Part shown: positions 26,001 through 38,100 of the stretch, one piece after another
Numbering within the stretch: the first letter of the stretch is position 1
Layout of the letters: each line of letters opens with the position of its first letter
From: Charina bottae
Taxonomy: Eukaryota > Chordata > Lepidosauria > Squamata > Charinaidae
Assembly (NCBI GenBank): GCA_023362775.1
Contig: JALMGJ010000018.1
Location: 1,364,001 to 1,428,000, forward strand
DNA: 64,000 nucleotides
Direction: 5' to 3'
Notes under the pieces: model-generated
The model's input: the letters and a program-made list of their open reading frames with translations, nothing else
Database searches by the model: none
Told to the model about the DNA's origin: nothing
Position numbers and translations under genes: made by a program

Positions 26001-29000
26001 TTGGAAAGGGAGAATACGAAGAAAATTGAGCATACGAGGAAAGGTACAAAAGAAACCCCAAATGAGGTTTCTTTGGAAGAGGAATTAACCAAAAAAGGAA
26101 AAAGAGAGTCAAACCAGAAGCAGCAAAATGAAGTGCCCGGTGAAGCTGATGAAGAACTCTTAACTTCAAATAACGAGAAGGCAGGCGATTCTCTGGAGGA
26201 TGCACCTTGTCAAGAGACGTCCGTTAAGGAGAAGCAAGCACGAGACTTCAAGGAGAGAGCGTTGAAAGGGAAACAGAACGTTTCATCTAGAAAAGACAGT
26301 GGCAGCACTTCAGGCAAGCGAAGCCGGCTCTTGGGGAAACCGCAGGATTTGTCTTCTGATGATGCAGGACGGTCCCCGAAGCAAGAGCAAAGTAGTGAGT
26401 CCTCCGATGAGAGAAAGAAAGCCAAAAAAGGTGTAAGAGAAAAAGAAAGTGCAAATGAGGGAAAAACCTCTGAAAGGAGGCAAAGCGATTCCTCTTCTGA
26501 AATGGAGAAGCCGCCTCCTGAAAAAGAAAGCTGCAGTGCTTCTGGAAGTGCTGGTAAGAAACAGAGAACTGAAGGAAAAATAGGAAGGAACCTGAGAGAG
26601 AGAATTTCTAAGAAACCCCAAGATAATGTTTCAGATACGGAGAAGTCTCCCCAAAACGAACAGCTCTGCAATACTTTGGAAGACAGTTTAAATAAAAAGG
26701 GAAATGAGGCTAAAGAAAAGAAGAAAAGTCCTAAAAGGCGGAATTCAAAAAAGGCAAGAGGCGAGCTGTTGTCTTCTTCCGATGAAGACTTCTATGAGGA
26801 GAAAAAGAGCAAAAAGAGAGGGGCGGCCAAGAAGGGGAATAGCAAAGGTGGCCGTAAAGAGAGAGGGAAGCCTGACTTAAAAAAAACGAAGAACAAATCC
26901 GCCAGTGCCACTGCCACGTCATCGTCTTCGAATGAAGCTGAAAATGAAAACCTGGATTCAGCAGGCGAGGAAAGCAGTGACGAGCAGAAAATAAAGCCAG
27001 TAACAGAAAGTTTGTTGGTGGATAGAAAATTGGGATTTTTTCAGTCTTCAGGTGTGCAAAACATTAAATCTAAATTTTTGTTTATTATTTCTTGAGAGAA
27101 AAAAGCTTCTATTTCTCTGTAAGATTTTGAGCCTAATCCACACATTCTACTAATTTCTTCAAGATTTTCATTTTTAAGGTGGTTTGCATTTGGGCTTCAA
27201 GGATGTTATGTGGATTAGTGCTAAATTGGTGGTCACGTAACAAAGATGTTTGTTGATATGACATTGAAATAGAAGAAATCCAATCCCATAATGGTTAAGC
27301 AGGGGCCTCCTGGAAGCCCTTTTTTTCCCTCAGGAGGATGATCTAATTCAAACTGCATTTAAATCTAAAACTTCCAGCATTTTCAGTCAGCCAGTAGCAT
27401 TGCTGGCTAGAAATTCTGGAAGTTGTAATTCAAATACATCTGGGGACACCAGGTTGAGAAAAATTATCCTAAACTATGCTATTTCACAACTTCTTTCTTT
27501 TTCAATGTTTCTCTTTTCCGCTTCGCTTTGCCTTGACCTATCTCTGCCATCACAAAAAAAGGAGAAAGAAAAATGAAATACCCATGGCTCATTGGTTGAA
27601 GCAAAGTCCAATAACTACTGGGTTGATTAGAATAACCTGTTTTTACTCCATGAAAATGAAATCACTATGAGAAATGTTCAGCCTATTTGTTCATATACAC
27701 AGGAAAGCTTCTTGATTCAGTTCATTAGTAGAGGCATTGATTCAGAATTTTAATGCCTTTGTTCCCAAAATTGCTCAAGGCTACAATGAAAATACAAAAT
27801 TATTACTCAAAGTTTGTAATAGGAAGAGTTAAAACATCCAGATATAAAGCTATAGTTTCTATGATTTTTTTAAAATTATATTTTAAAGGCATTTAAGCTG
27901 CTGGTCATCAAGATACAGTAGCTTCTAAAAGTGCATTTTTAAGTCAACTGGGTGCTGAGTGGATCAAAACATAAAGTAGGTCTGCACATGGGGTTAAAGT
28001 CAGAGGTCATGCTCTGAGCCCCAGGACTGGATCCATCCCCTGAAAGCCTTGGGGTACTACAAAATTTGTAAAAGCTGTCACCATATTATAATTTTGAATT
28101 TGGGAGAAAGGGAATATTTTTTTTTAGATTTTTTATCCCACCTTTATTATTTTTATAAATAACTCAAGGTGGTGAACATACCTAATACTCCTTCCTCCTC
28201 CTATTTTCCCCACAACAACAACCCTGTGAGGTGAGTTGGGCTGAGAGTGACTGGCCCAAGGTCACCCAGCCGGCTTTCGTGCTTAAGGCGGGACTAGAAC
28301 TCTCAGTATCCTGGTTTGCCATTGGCTCCTTCCTAGGGCTGAGAGAGAGTGACTGGCCCAAGGTCACCCAGCCAGCTTTCATGCCTAAGGCGGGAGTAGA
28401 ACTCTCAGTCTCCTGGTTTGCCATTGGCTCCAGGAGCGAGTGACTGGCCCAAGGTCACCCAGCTGGCTTTCGTGCTTAAGGCGGGACTAGAACTCTTAGT
28501 CTCCTGGTTTGCCATTGGCTCCTTCCTGGGGCTGAGAGCGAGTGACTGGCCCAAGGTCACCCAGCTGGCTTTCGTGCTTAAGGCAGGACTAGAACTCTTA
28601 GTCTCCTGGTTTGCCATTGGCTCCTTCCTAGGGCTGAGAGAGAGTGACTGGCCCAAGGTCATGCCTAAGGCGGGACTAGAACTCTCAGTCTCCCGGTTTC
28701 TAGCCTGGAGCCTTAAGCACGAGACCAAACTGGCTCTCTTATTATTAAATATGATAGTAGGTAATCATGTTAACTATATTTTATTTTATTTAAATGTAAT
28801 TATAAACAAAATGAAATTAAATTTAGCTTTTGCCTCAGCCCCATCCACTTTCTGGAGGGTGGTTGTCCACGTCAGTGGCTAAATACAGCCTTCTTACTAG
28901 CAAAAAGCTACATATCTCTGCCCTAATCAGTGCTTTCTTTACCATGATCCATAGCTTTCCAAACTGTGTGTCGCGACACTTTAGTGTGTCGCAACACACA

Positions 29001-32000
29001 GTTTGGTGTGTCGCAAGACAACCCGGAAGCGGTGGCGCGGGGGCACATGTGTGCACAGCGGCGGCAGTGATGACGGCAGCAGCGCGCCATTGGCGCTTCC
29101 GCGTTTTAGTGGAGGCCGCCGCCGTGCACGCCACCGTGCGCCCCGCCATGCACGCCCCTGCGTGCGCCCCCGCACCGCCGCCACTGTCACCGTTGGTGTG
29201 TCACCAACGGCGGCAGTTTGGAAAGCACTGCCATGATCTATCAAACAACCCAGAAGTGGCTTAGTTCACGTAACAGACTAAATAAAAACTAAGCAGACCA
29301 CAGAATGGCTTAATGCATGTTTCTCACACTATAGATTGGCAGTCAACTTCATATAGGTTTCATGATGTGCCAGGATTGAAATGGGCCTGTTTTCCATGTG
29401 AGATGGGGTAGACCTAGTGCCTCCCTGAAATCCTGTACTCTCTCACTTGGGGGTAAGACCCATTGTGGTGGAAGATTCTCTTCCAGCTGTTGATACCGTT
29501 TTGAGCATCGTATTTGAATATCTGGAAGTAAGCAGGAAGTTGTGAAAATCACTGGTGCTTGCAGAAGATAACTCTCTGTAGCCCACATTCTTTTAAACTG
29601 AGTAGACTTTTCTTTTTACAGTGTAAAGTAAGCTGGCCGATTCAAGTTTTGACTTGAGTATTTCAAAGTTAACTTTTTAAAGTTTCAACATAGTATGAAA
29701 GAAAAATGTATTTATTTTATATTAACTCGCTCAGGGTTTGTTTGTTTCTAAATCACATTTGGAAGACTGACTTTATTAGGGATCAAAAGCCAAATGTAAA
29801 ATTGGATTGCATTTACTTAATAAGAACCGGGATTGTGTAGTAGGAAACTGAAGTCTTAATTTTTTAAATTTGGTTTTAATATGAGAAAAAGGGAAAGAGC
29901 ACTGTTGCTCATGTATCACATTGGGAACTAGCTATAGAATGGTCATAGAGAAGCCACTCTCCAGGTGCTGTACAAATGTGGCAGCTGGAATTTTGTAAAT
30001 TTTGCACACCCTGTTCTAGGGTTGTTGAAGGGTTGCACTGTGCAAGGTAGAAGGCTGAGTGTGTGATAGGACCGGCTCCTTCAGCCTTCAGTAAGATTTC
30101 TTGAGAATTGGGGCAGTGGATATGAATAGGTCTGAATTAGCTATATTGCTGAATTTGATGGTAGTTTTTGTACCACGCTGAGTGGCAAGTACCTCCCTTG
30201 GAAACATTGCAGTTACCCAAACTCAGAAGGGGTTGCATCTGTTGGGATAGAATACCTAAAAAATATGGGCATAGTTTTAAGGTATTTTCATCAGCACTAG
30301 CATTGAGATGTTCAGTAGTACTGCTGAGTAGGAACTTGCAATAGTTTTAGTTTTCTTGGAATATTTCCTTGAACAGTATACTAAAAATAATTTATTTACA
30401 GGACACGGTGCCATTCACATGAATATTTATTTGAATTTACTTGAATTTGTGAAATCGGTTTAAATCATAAAATAAAATAAACTGCAGTATAAAATTCCTT
30501 GAGTTATATTCACGAAGGCAGCTTTGTACTTTATCCTTGCCATGTTAGGGCAGAAATTAGATAACAGTGGATACAATGCTTGTATCTTATCAAGGCTCTA
30601 TTTTAATAGCTCTTTCCGGATCAGATGTGGCAGTCCGGGCAACTCATAGACGCCATCAGTGTGTTTTGAGATTTTTAAACGCTTTGAAAAAAAGTAAATG
30701 ATCCCAATGAGTATTTGCCAAAATTGTAAGGAAGGCGAAACAGTATTGTGCTTTATGCTAATGCAGTTCTTTCTCTTTATAGTCCAAGGCTTATAGTTAA
30801 TTTTAGTTAACTAAAATTAGTGCCTTTTAGTTAATTTACTTATCACAAGGGTTTCTGATTCTTGTATATGAAAAAAAATCACTCAATGAGCACAGCTTCT
30901 ATATAATCAAATTATAGAGTAGGTTAAACCTCCTTAATAGCTGGGTGTTTTGTCCCACTGTCCCGCACTTACTGTACTTACAGGCGTGCTGGCTGTCCAA
31001 AAGCTTTAGCTTACCTTCTTATCCACTGCATGCCAAGGGGAGTTGGAACTCAACCCTGCAGTGCAACTCAATGTTCTCAGTGCTCCTCCATAGCTGCTTC
31101 CTTACTGATTTTAGGGAGCACCCTTGGAATTAAATTCTGTTTCATCTGAGCCAAGTAATAATTGCTTGTGATTTATTTTATTTATCTTCAGAATGAATAC
31201 AGAGCATTGCATCACAACAGTATCTGGCTCAGCTCTATCACTTTCCTCTTCTCCGGCCAGATTTGAGTACGGCAACGGAAGCAAAAACCTAGTGATTTTC
31301 CTCAGTCTTCCTTTGCCTTTGTAGGTTTGTCAGTGCAATAATCATGCATGGTTTTGTTATGTTGGAGCTGTTTAGGGAATGATTCCATTGCTGTTAGCTT
31401 CATTTGAGACTGGACAGCTAAATTTAATATTTGCTATTTGAAAATATTCTAGTGGTGAAATTCACTAAGACTATTTTTGTCAGTGGCTATAAAAAGAAGA
31501 AAGATATTCCTCTTGGTTATCTCAGTTTTTCCATCATTTGTATAGCAATTATTATTATTTGTAACAAAGTTACTTTTGTTTCTGGTCCATTAATTGCAGA
31601 AAAACAATCATTTATTAATATAAAACTCTACTACAGGATCATAATATGCACTCAGTTCCTGGAACCTTAATTAGTGCCTGATTTTGATAATGAATATGTC
31701 TAGTTTCTAGGTTTCATCAGCTCTAGGTATTTCATATTTGTTCTATAATATGTGTTTAATTTTTAGCATAATTATGACCAGCTCTTTGTAAGGGTAAGAT
31801 GTGATTACCTACTTGAAAAGACTGAGTTACTGGCATGTACTGATTTCTTTGAACCAGGGAGATGTAGTTTCTCAGTGTATCAAAACTGAAAAATGCTTAA
31901 GGGGAAATGAGCAACTTTTCATTTTCAGATATACTCTGCCTAAAATAGGATATAGTATAGTAATACTCTGTTGTGTATGGTCCACTGAAGTTCACCAAAG

Positions 32001-32149
32001 AATATCAAATTGATAAATGACATACAAAGATTAAAGACATCTTTCAGAGAAACCATCCACAAAACTGCAAATTCCAATCTTGAGAAAACTGAAGCATATT
32101 TATGTATTTATGTATTTATTTATTTATTTACCTACCTACCTACCTACCT

Positions 32150-32196
<47 letters not shown>

Positions 32197-35100
32197 TTAG
32201 ACTTCTTGACCACCCAACGCGTACAAGACGACTCTGGGCAGTTGTATAGCTGTATATACAGCTAGATCAGTAACTCAGTGGAAAATTATCAAGATAAAAG
32301 TCTAGATTACCTCATTTTCAGTCTAAGATGCTTAGCTGCTCTTAACATCCTCTGTGTTAAGATTTATATACTTAATGGCCCTTATAACCAGTATGTTCAT
32401 ATAAGCTAGATGACTTCCTGAAGAGGCTTTAAAAATGTATTTTCTCAAATACCTGTAATAAGCTCAAAAAACATGTTCCATTGATACTAGATGTTGAACC
32501 AAACAAGATTTGTTCTGAATTAAGGATTTGTTTAGGCATCAATCATGAATTGTTACAGTTTGTAGGTAAGCCATCATACACTGATAATGGAAAAATTATA
32601 TACTGGTAAATTGTCACTCAACAATACATTGATACGTTTAGCCTACTAAACTATTAAAATCATAATATCCAGTAACTCTTGCTTAAAATATTTGACTTTA
32701 TACTGTACATGCCAACTCTAATAATATTGGGGGAGAAACAGGCCATTAATTAAGCAGGAGATCAGACTTTTAGCACCAAAGTCCTAAATTTAAAAATTCA
32801 AAATAAAAATTAAGATCACAGACATGCCTTTCGATCTGTAAAGGATTGGGGGCATACTTGAAACCTGAAAAAGTAGTTCTTCAAAACTGTACCTATATAT
32901 TCATTTTAAGCAAAATAAAGCTACTGTTAAGTAATTGCCCCTACAAAAATTAAGCTAAAGTAATGATGTTTACAACTTTAATCACTGTTGAAGTATGATA
33001 GGTACCTTTAGGAAAATGTAATCTAACGATTGCAGCCAAAATTTGTATAGCCAAAGAAGTAGCACTCTTAAACGACATGCCCATTTCAATTATCTATAAC
33101 ATCTTTAAGTATTTATATTTCTCTACCTGTTCTGGTTGAAGAGAATGTATTTACCAACTAAATTTTCTTTTGTGTAGAACTCGCTGTCAATTTATTTTTT
33201 CATTATTAACAGTTAAATGATTGCTACAAACATTTTCCTATTATTTAGACAGTAATATGAGGCCCAATTAAGTTTGAGGTAATATTACAGTAGTATCATC
33301 TGCATAAAGGAATACAGAAAGAGGATGGTTTGCAAGTTTAGGAGCAAAACTTTGAGAATTCATTAACTGAATAACTATACATTTTAAAAAGATTTTTAAA
33401 GTATTGGGGCTAATAAACAGCCATGCCAGACTTCTCAAGTAACAGAAACTGCTTCTATAAGATGGCCATAAAACCCTAATTTTAACTAACGTTATCTTCA
33501 TATACTATTTCAAATGAAAAATTAGAATTAATGGGAGTAGCAGCAAGTTTGGCCCTAAATAATGACTGGGGATTAAATCAAAAGCTGCTTTTAAATCAGT
33601 TAAGTCTTACCTTATTGTATTTCAGTATCACATTAGTTAGACTCAAACTATTGTCCGTTAGACTGACCTTTTCTAACTCAAGCTAGACAACAAGTATATC
33701 TTCTGCTTCAATCCATCTTAATAGTTTGTTTAACAAAAGTATATATAGCATAAAGTTATACTGGTCATATTGAAATTACATTACATTGCATTATAGGATG
33801 GTCATCCCCAGGATCAGATTATTTTGTTTTTTCTTAACATATTGGAACAATATCCCAATCAGAACAATATCCCAATCAGAAGGATTTGCTCTCCTTCTAA
33901 TTTATACATGACAGCAGTACTGCTAAAGGAAGAATGTACCAACAATATACAACTGTCATATATTATTAGTTAAGGTAAAGGTAAAGGTTCCCCCCGCACA
34001 GTTGTGCAGTCGTGTCCGACTCTAGGGGCCGGTGCTCATCTCCGTTTGTTAGCAGAAGAGCCAGCGTTGTCCAAAGACACTTACACAGTCATGTGGCCGC
34101 ATGACACGCGCGGAACGCTGTTACCTACCCACCGAACTGGTACCGATTCATCTACTTGCATTTGCATGCTTTCGAATTGCTAGTCTGTAGCTTGAATCAT
34201 GTCAACTGGATTTCTATTTTCTCAGTGGAAACGTTTCGCTCCTTATCCAAGGAGCTTCTTCAGTCTGAGCAAAGTTGGTAAGGGAATCCTAAATATGTTT
34301 CTAGGTAGCTGTGTGACCTTACACCTGGGGTCATGGTTATATTGAGATGTTATTTTAAGTCCTTTTATTATCTAAAGGAGGATAGTTAAGATCACCATGC
34401 TGCTGTTGAGCTTGTGAAATGGTCTTAATCTTCCTAGGCACAGAAGACAGAGCCGGGAGAAAGATGGGAGAAAGATTGTGCCTGAGGCCCCCACCTCTAT
34501 TCAAGGAAGGATTTTCCAAGTTGGCATAAATGGATTCCTTGACCCCTCTCTCAAACCACCTATCTTCTCTGTCTAAAATGTGAACATTAATGTCCTCAAA
34601 TGAGTGTCCTTTTTCCTTTAAATGAAGATAAACTGCTGACTCTGGTCCTGTGGTGTTACTTCTCCTGTGTTGGGCCATCCTCCTGTACAAAAGTTGTTTG
34701 GTTTCTCCAATGTAGAGTTCAGAGCACTCCTCACTGCACTGGATTGCATAAACTACATTGCTTTTCTTGTGTTTTGGAGTTTGATCTTTGGGGTGTACAA
34801 GCCTCTGTCTCAGTGTGTTGGTGGGTTTGAAATATACAGGTATGTGGTGTTTGCCAAATATCCGTTTTATCTTTTCAGACACACCAGCCATGTAGGGAAT
34901 GACCAGGTTCTTTCGTTTACTCTGAGTCTCAGCCCTATCTGTCGCTGTTTTAGGTCTGGTAGATTTAGATTTGGTGAAGGCCCAATTTGGATATCCACAG
35001 GCCTTCAGAGCTGTTCTCAGGTGCTGATTTTCATTCTTTTTGGAATCCATGGAGGTGGGGATGGTTTCTGCTCTGTGTGACAATGTCCTGATGACTCCTA

Positions 35101-38100
35101 GTTTCTGCTGCAGTGGATGGTGGGAGTCAAACATCAGATATTGATCTGTGTGTGTGGGTTTCCTGTAGATCCCTATTTCTAGCTTGCCACCAGTCCCAAT
35201 GAGGACTTCACAGTCTAGGAATGCCAGTCTGTTGTCCTTGGTGTCTTCTCTGGTGAAGCTAATGTTGGCATCTATAGTGTTTATATGGTCCGTGAAGGCC
35301 TGTACTTCCTGGGCCTTGATTTTGACCCAGGTGTCATCCACATACCTAAACCAGTGGGTGGGCACCGTTCCCTGGAATGTGTTGAGTGCTTTCTTCTCCA
35401 CTTCTTCCATGTATAAATTGGCCACAATGGGTGACACAGGAGAACCCATGGCACAGCCGTGTTTTTGTCTGTAAAAGTCACCTCTGTATGTGAAATAAGT
35501 GGTGTTAAGACACAGGTCCAGAAGATGGCAGATCTGGTTTGGGTTGAGATGGCTTCTCCTTTCAAGGGTGCTGTCCTCTTCTAGTCCCTTCCTGACAGCG
35601 GATAGAGCATGAGTGGTGGGGATGCTGGTGAAAAGGGAGGACACATCAAAGGAGACCATAGTTTCATCTGTATCCAGTTTCAGGATCTTTGCTTTGGAAA
35701 CAAATTCTTCCGAATTATGGATGTGGTGTTCAGAGTGTCCAACTAGAGGTGCTAGTATGGTAGAGAGGTGTTTGGCAATGTTGTATGTTACCGAATTAAT
35801 GCTGCTGACTATGGGTCGGAGGGGTGTTCCTTCCTTGTGGATCTTAGGCAGTCCGTAGATGCAGGGGATGGCTTCTCCAGGATACAGACGGTGGTAGGTA
35901 ATCCTATTGATGGAGCCATCATGTTCCAATTGTCACAAGCTCAACAGCAGCATGGTGATCTTAACGATCCTCCTTTAGATAATAAAAGGACTTAAAATAA
36001 CATCTCAATATAACCATGACCCCAGGTGTAAGGTCACACAGCTACCTAGAAACATATTTAGGATTCCCTTACCAACTTTGCTCAGACTGAAGAAGCTCCT
36101 TGGATAAAGAGCGAAACGTTTCCACTGAGAAAATAGAAATCCAGTTGACATGATTCAAGGTACAGACAATTCCACCTGGATGACTGAGAACCTTCATAGA
36201 CATATTTCGAATTGCTAGGTTGGCAAGAGCTGGGGCTAGTGCGGGAGCTCACTCCCGTCACGCGAGGCTAGGGATTCGAACCTCCGAACTTGTGATCTTC
36301 CGATCAACAAGCCTGGCATCTTACCCACTGAGCCACCATGCCCCTTACATATTAGTTAAAAATGCTACAAATTGTTTTACCCATATTTTATGACATGTAT
36401 GACATGTAAAACTTCTGTTAAATTCCAAGGAACTGCTAACATTTGGGGGAAAAGGGGATAATTTGATATATTTTTCTATATTATAACTGAATGTTTTTTT
36501 ATTTGCCATGTGTTTCTTTTTAAAATACTTTTAATATGTTTCATAATTGAAACATAAAATTTTATAATTAATATAATTATATCCTTTATGCTTTCCAATT
36601 ACTTTCTGTATACTTTGTGATTAGCTTGAAACAATGGAGGGACTATGCCATGCTAAAAAATTCCTTGTTGCTGTGACCATTGTAGATATTAGATTTCTTG
36701 GTCTTGTCTCCACTAATTCCTTTGGCAAATGGAGCTAGGTTTGCCCTTTGGCTTACAGAAAATCAGCATATTCACTTGGTCTAAAACTTTGGCTAAGTCT
36801 CAAAGGTTATTATGGATCGCCATTATGCCACTCGGGACTCAGGATTCCTTTCGAATAAAGAAAGTAATATGGTTGCAACAAAGAAAAGAAGATGCCCACA
36901 AAAATACTGAGCCGGTGGGATTTCATATATGAATGTATTTTCATAACACAGTCTTAAGGCTACAGAATTTAATTAGCAATGCTGTAAAATGTTAATGTTG
37001 GAAAAGTTAAGCTTGTCCCATAGCTGGTAAAAGAAGTTCCCGTGTACTCTGCTGCCCAGAAATGTCCTGGTTTAACTGGAGCAAGATGGCTTTTATAAGG
37101 GGAAAATGAGAGAAGAACTGGGATCCAGGCCCTTGCGCTCTCGCTCGCAAATACATGTACAGTGGGGCAAAAAAGTATTTAGTCAGCCACCAATTGTGCA
37201 AGTTCTCCCACTTAAAAAGATGAGAGAGGCCTGTAATTGACATCATAGGTAGACCTCAACTATGAGAGACAAAATGAGAAAACAAATCCAGACAATCACA
37301 TGTCTGATTCGGAAAGAATTTATTTGCAAATTATGGTGGAAAATAAGTATTTGGTCAATATCAAAAGTTCATCTCAATACTTTGTTATATATCCTTTGTT
37401 GGCAATGACAGGTCAAACGTTTTCTGTAAGTCTTCACAAGGTTGGCACACACTGTTGCTGGTATGTTGGCCCATTCCTCCATGCAGATCTCCTCTAGAGC
37501 AGTGATGTTTTGGGGCTGTCGCTGGGCAACACGGACTTTCAACTCCCTCCAAAGGTTTTCTATGGGGTTGAGATCTGGAGACTGGCTAGGCCACTCCAGG
37601 ACCTTGAAATGCTTCTTACGAAGCCACTCCTTCGTTGCCCGGGCGGTGTGTTTTGGATCATTGTCATGCTGAAAGACCCAGCCACGTTTCATCTTCAATG
37701 CCCTTGCTGATGGAAGGAGGTTTGCACTCAAAATCTCACGATACATGGCCCCATTCATTCTTTCCTGTACACGGAACAGTCGTCCTGGTCCCTTTGCAGA
37801 GAAACAGCCCCAAAGCATGATGTTGCCACCCCCATGCTTCACAGTAGGTATGGTGTTCTTTGGATGCAACTCAGCATTCTCTCTCCTCCAAACACGACGA
37901 GTTGTGTTTCTACCAAACAGTTCTACTTTGGTTTCATCTGACCATATGACATTCTCCCAATCCTCTTCTGGATCATCCAAATGCTCTCTAGCAAACTTCA
38001 GACGGGCCCGGACATGTACTGGCTTAAGCAGGGGGACACGTCTGGCACTGCAGGATCTGAGTCCCTGGCGGCGTAGTGTGTTACTGATGGTAGCCTTTGT

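Larger units (their letters stand above)
34184..36204 (-). mobile_element. Penelope-like retroelement with inverted terminal repeats
   Basis: 2021 bp. Target duplication TTTCGAATTGCTAG at 34170-34183 and 36205-36218. Arms 34184-34417 and about 35933-36170 are inverted copies of each other; the right end adds about 35 bp (CTTCATAGACATA) not in the left. The coding region lies between them on the minus strand. Each arm has a hammerhead core. Inverted or direct terminal repeats and 10-15-bp duplications are usual for Penelope-like elements. Confidence 0.92.
33974..36349 (-). mobile_element. Sauria-type SINE split by a Penelope-like insertion
   Basis: SINE parts 33974-34183 and 36219-36349 together give about 341 bp, the full length. 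Target duplication TATTAGTTAA at 33964-33973 and 36350-36359. The split occurred at TTTCGAATTGCTAG, which is now duplicated. Confidence 0.93.

Noticed and set aside
25133..26922. Long minus-strand frames opposite ATRX exon 9
   Set aside because: They are shadows of the Ser/Lys/Glu codon bias on the coding strand (Phe/Leu/Ser-rich translations).
27052..27095. Extension of the exon 9 frame to the stop at 27093 as a protein end
   Set aside because: Adds only [13 protein letters not shown], with no basic or conserved character; the donor at 27052 and the next exon in phase explain the boundary.
28182..28882. Frames reading repeated [17 protein letters not shown] or [19 protein letters not shown]
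   Set aside because: They are translations of the tandem SINE block on both strands and recur at every such SINE.
28835..29264. Overlapping Ala/Arg-rich frames on both strands
   Set aside because: They lie in the CpG-rich core of a non-autonomous hAT element, with no conserved domain.
34600..35995. Plus-strand frames within the Penelope-like element
   Set aside because: Antisense to the RT/GIY-YIG frame; no motifs.
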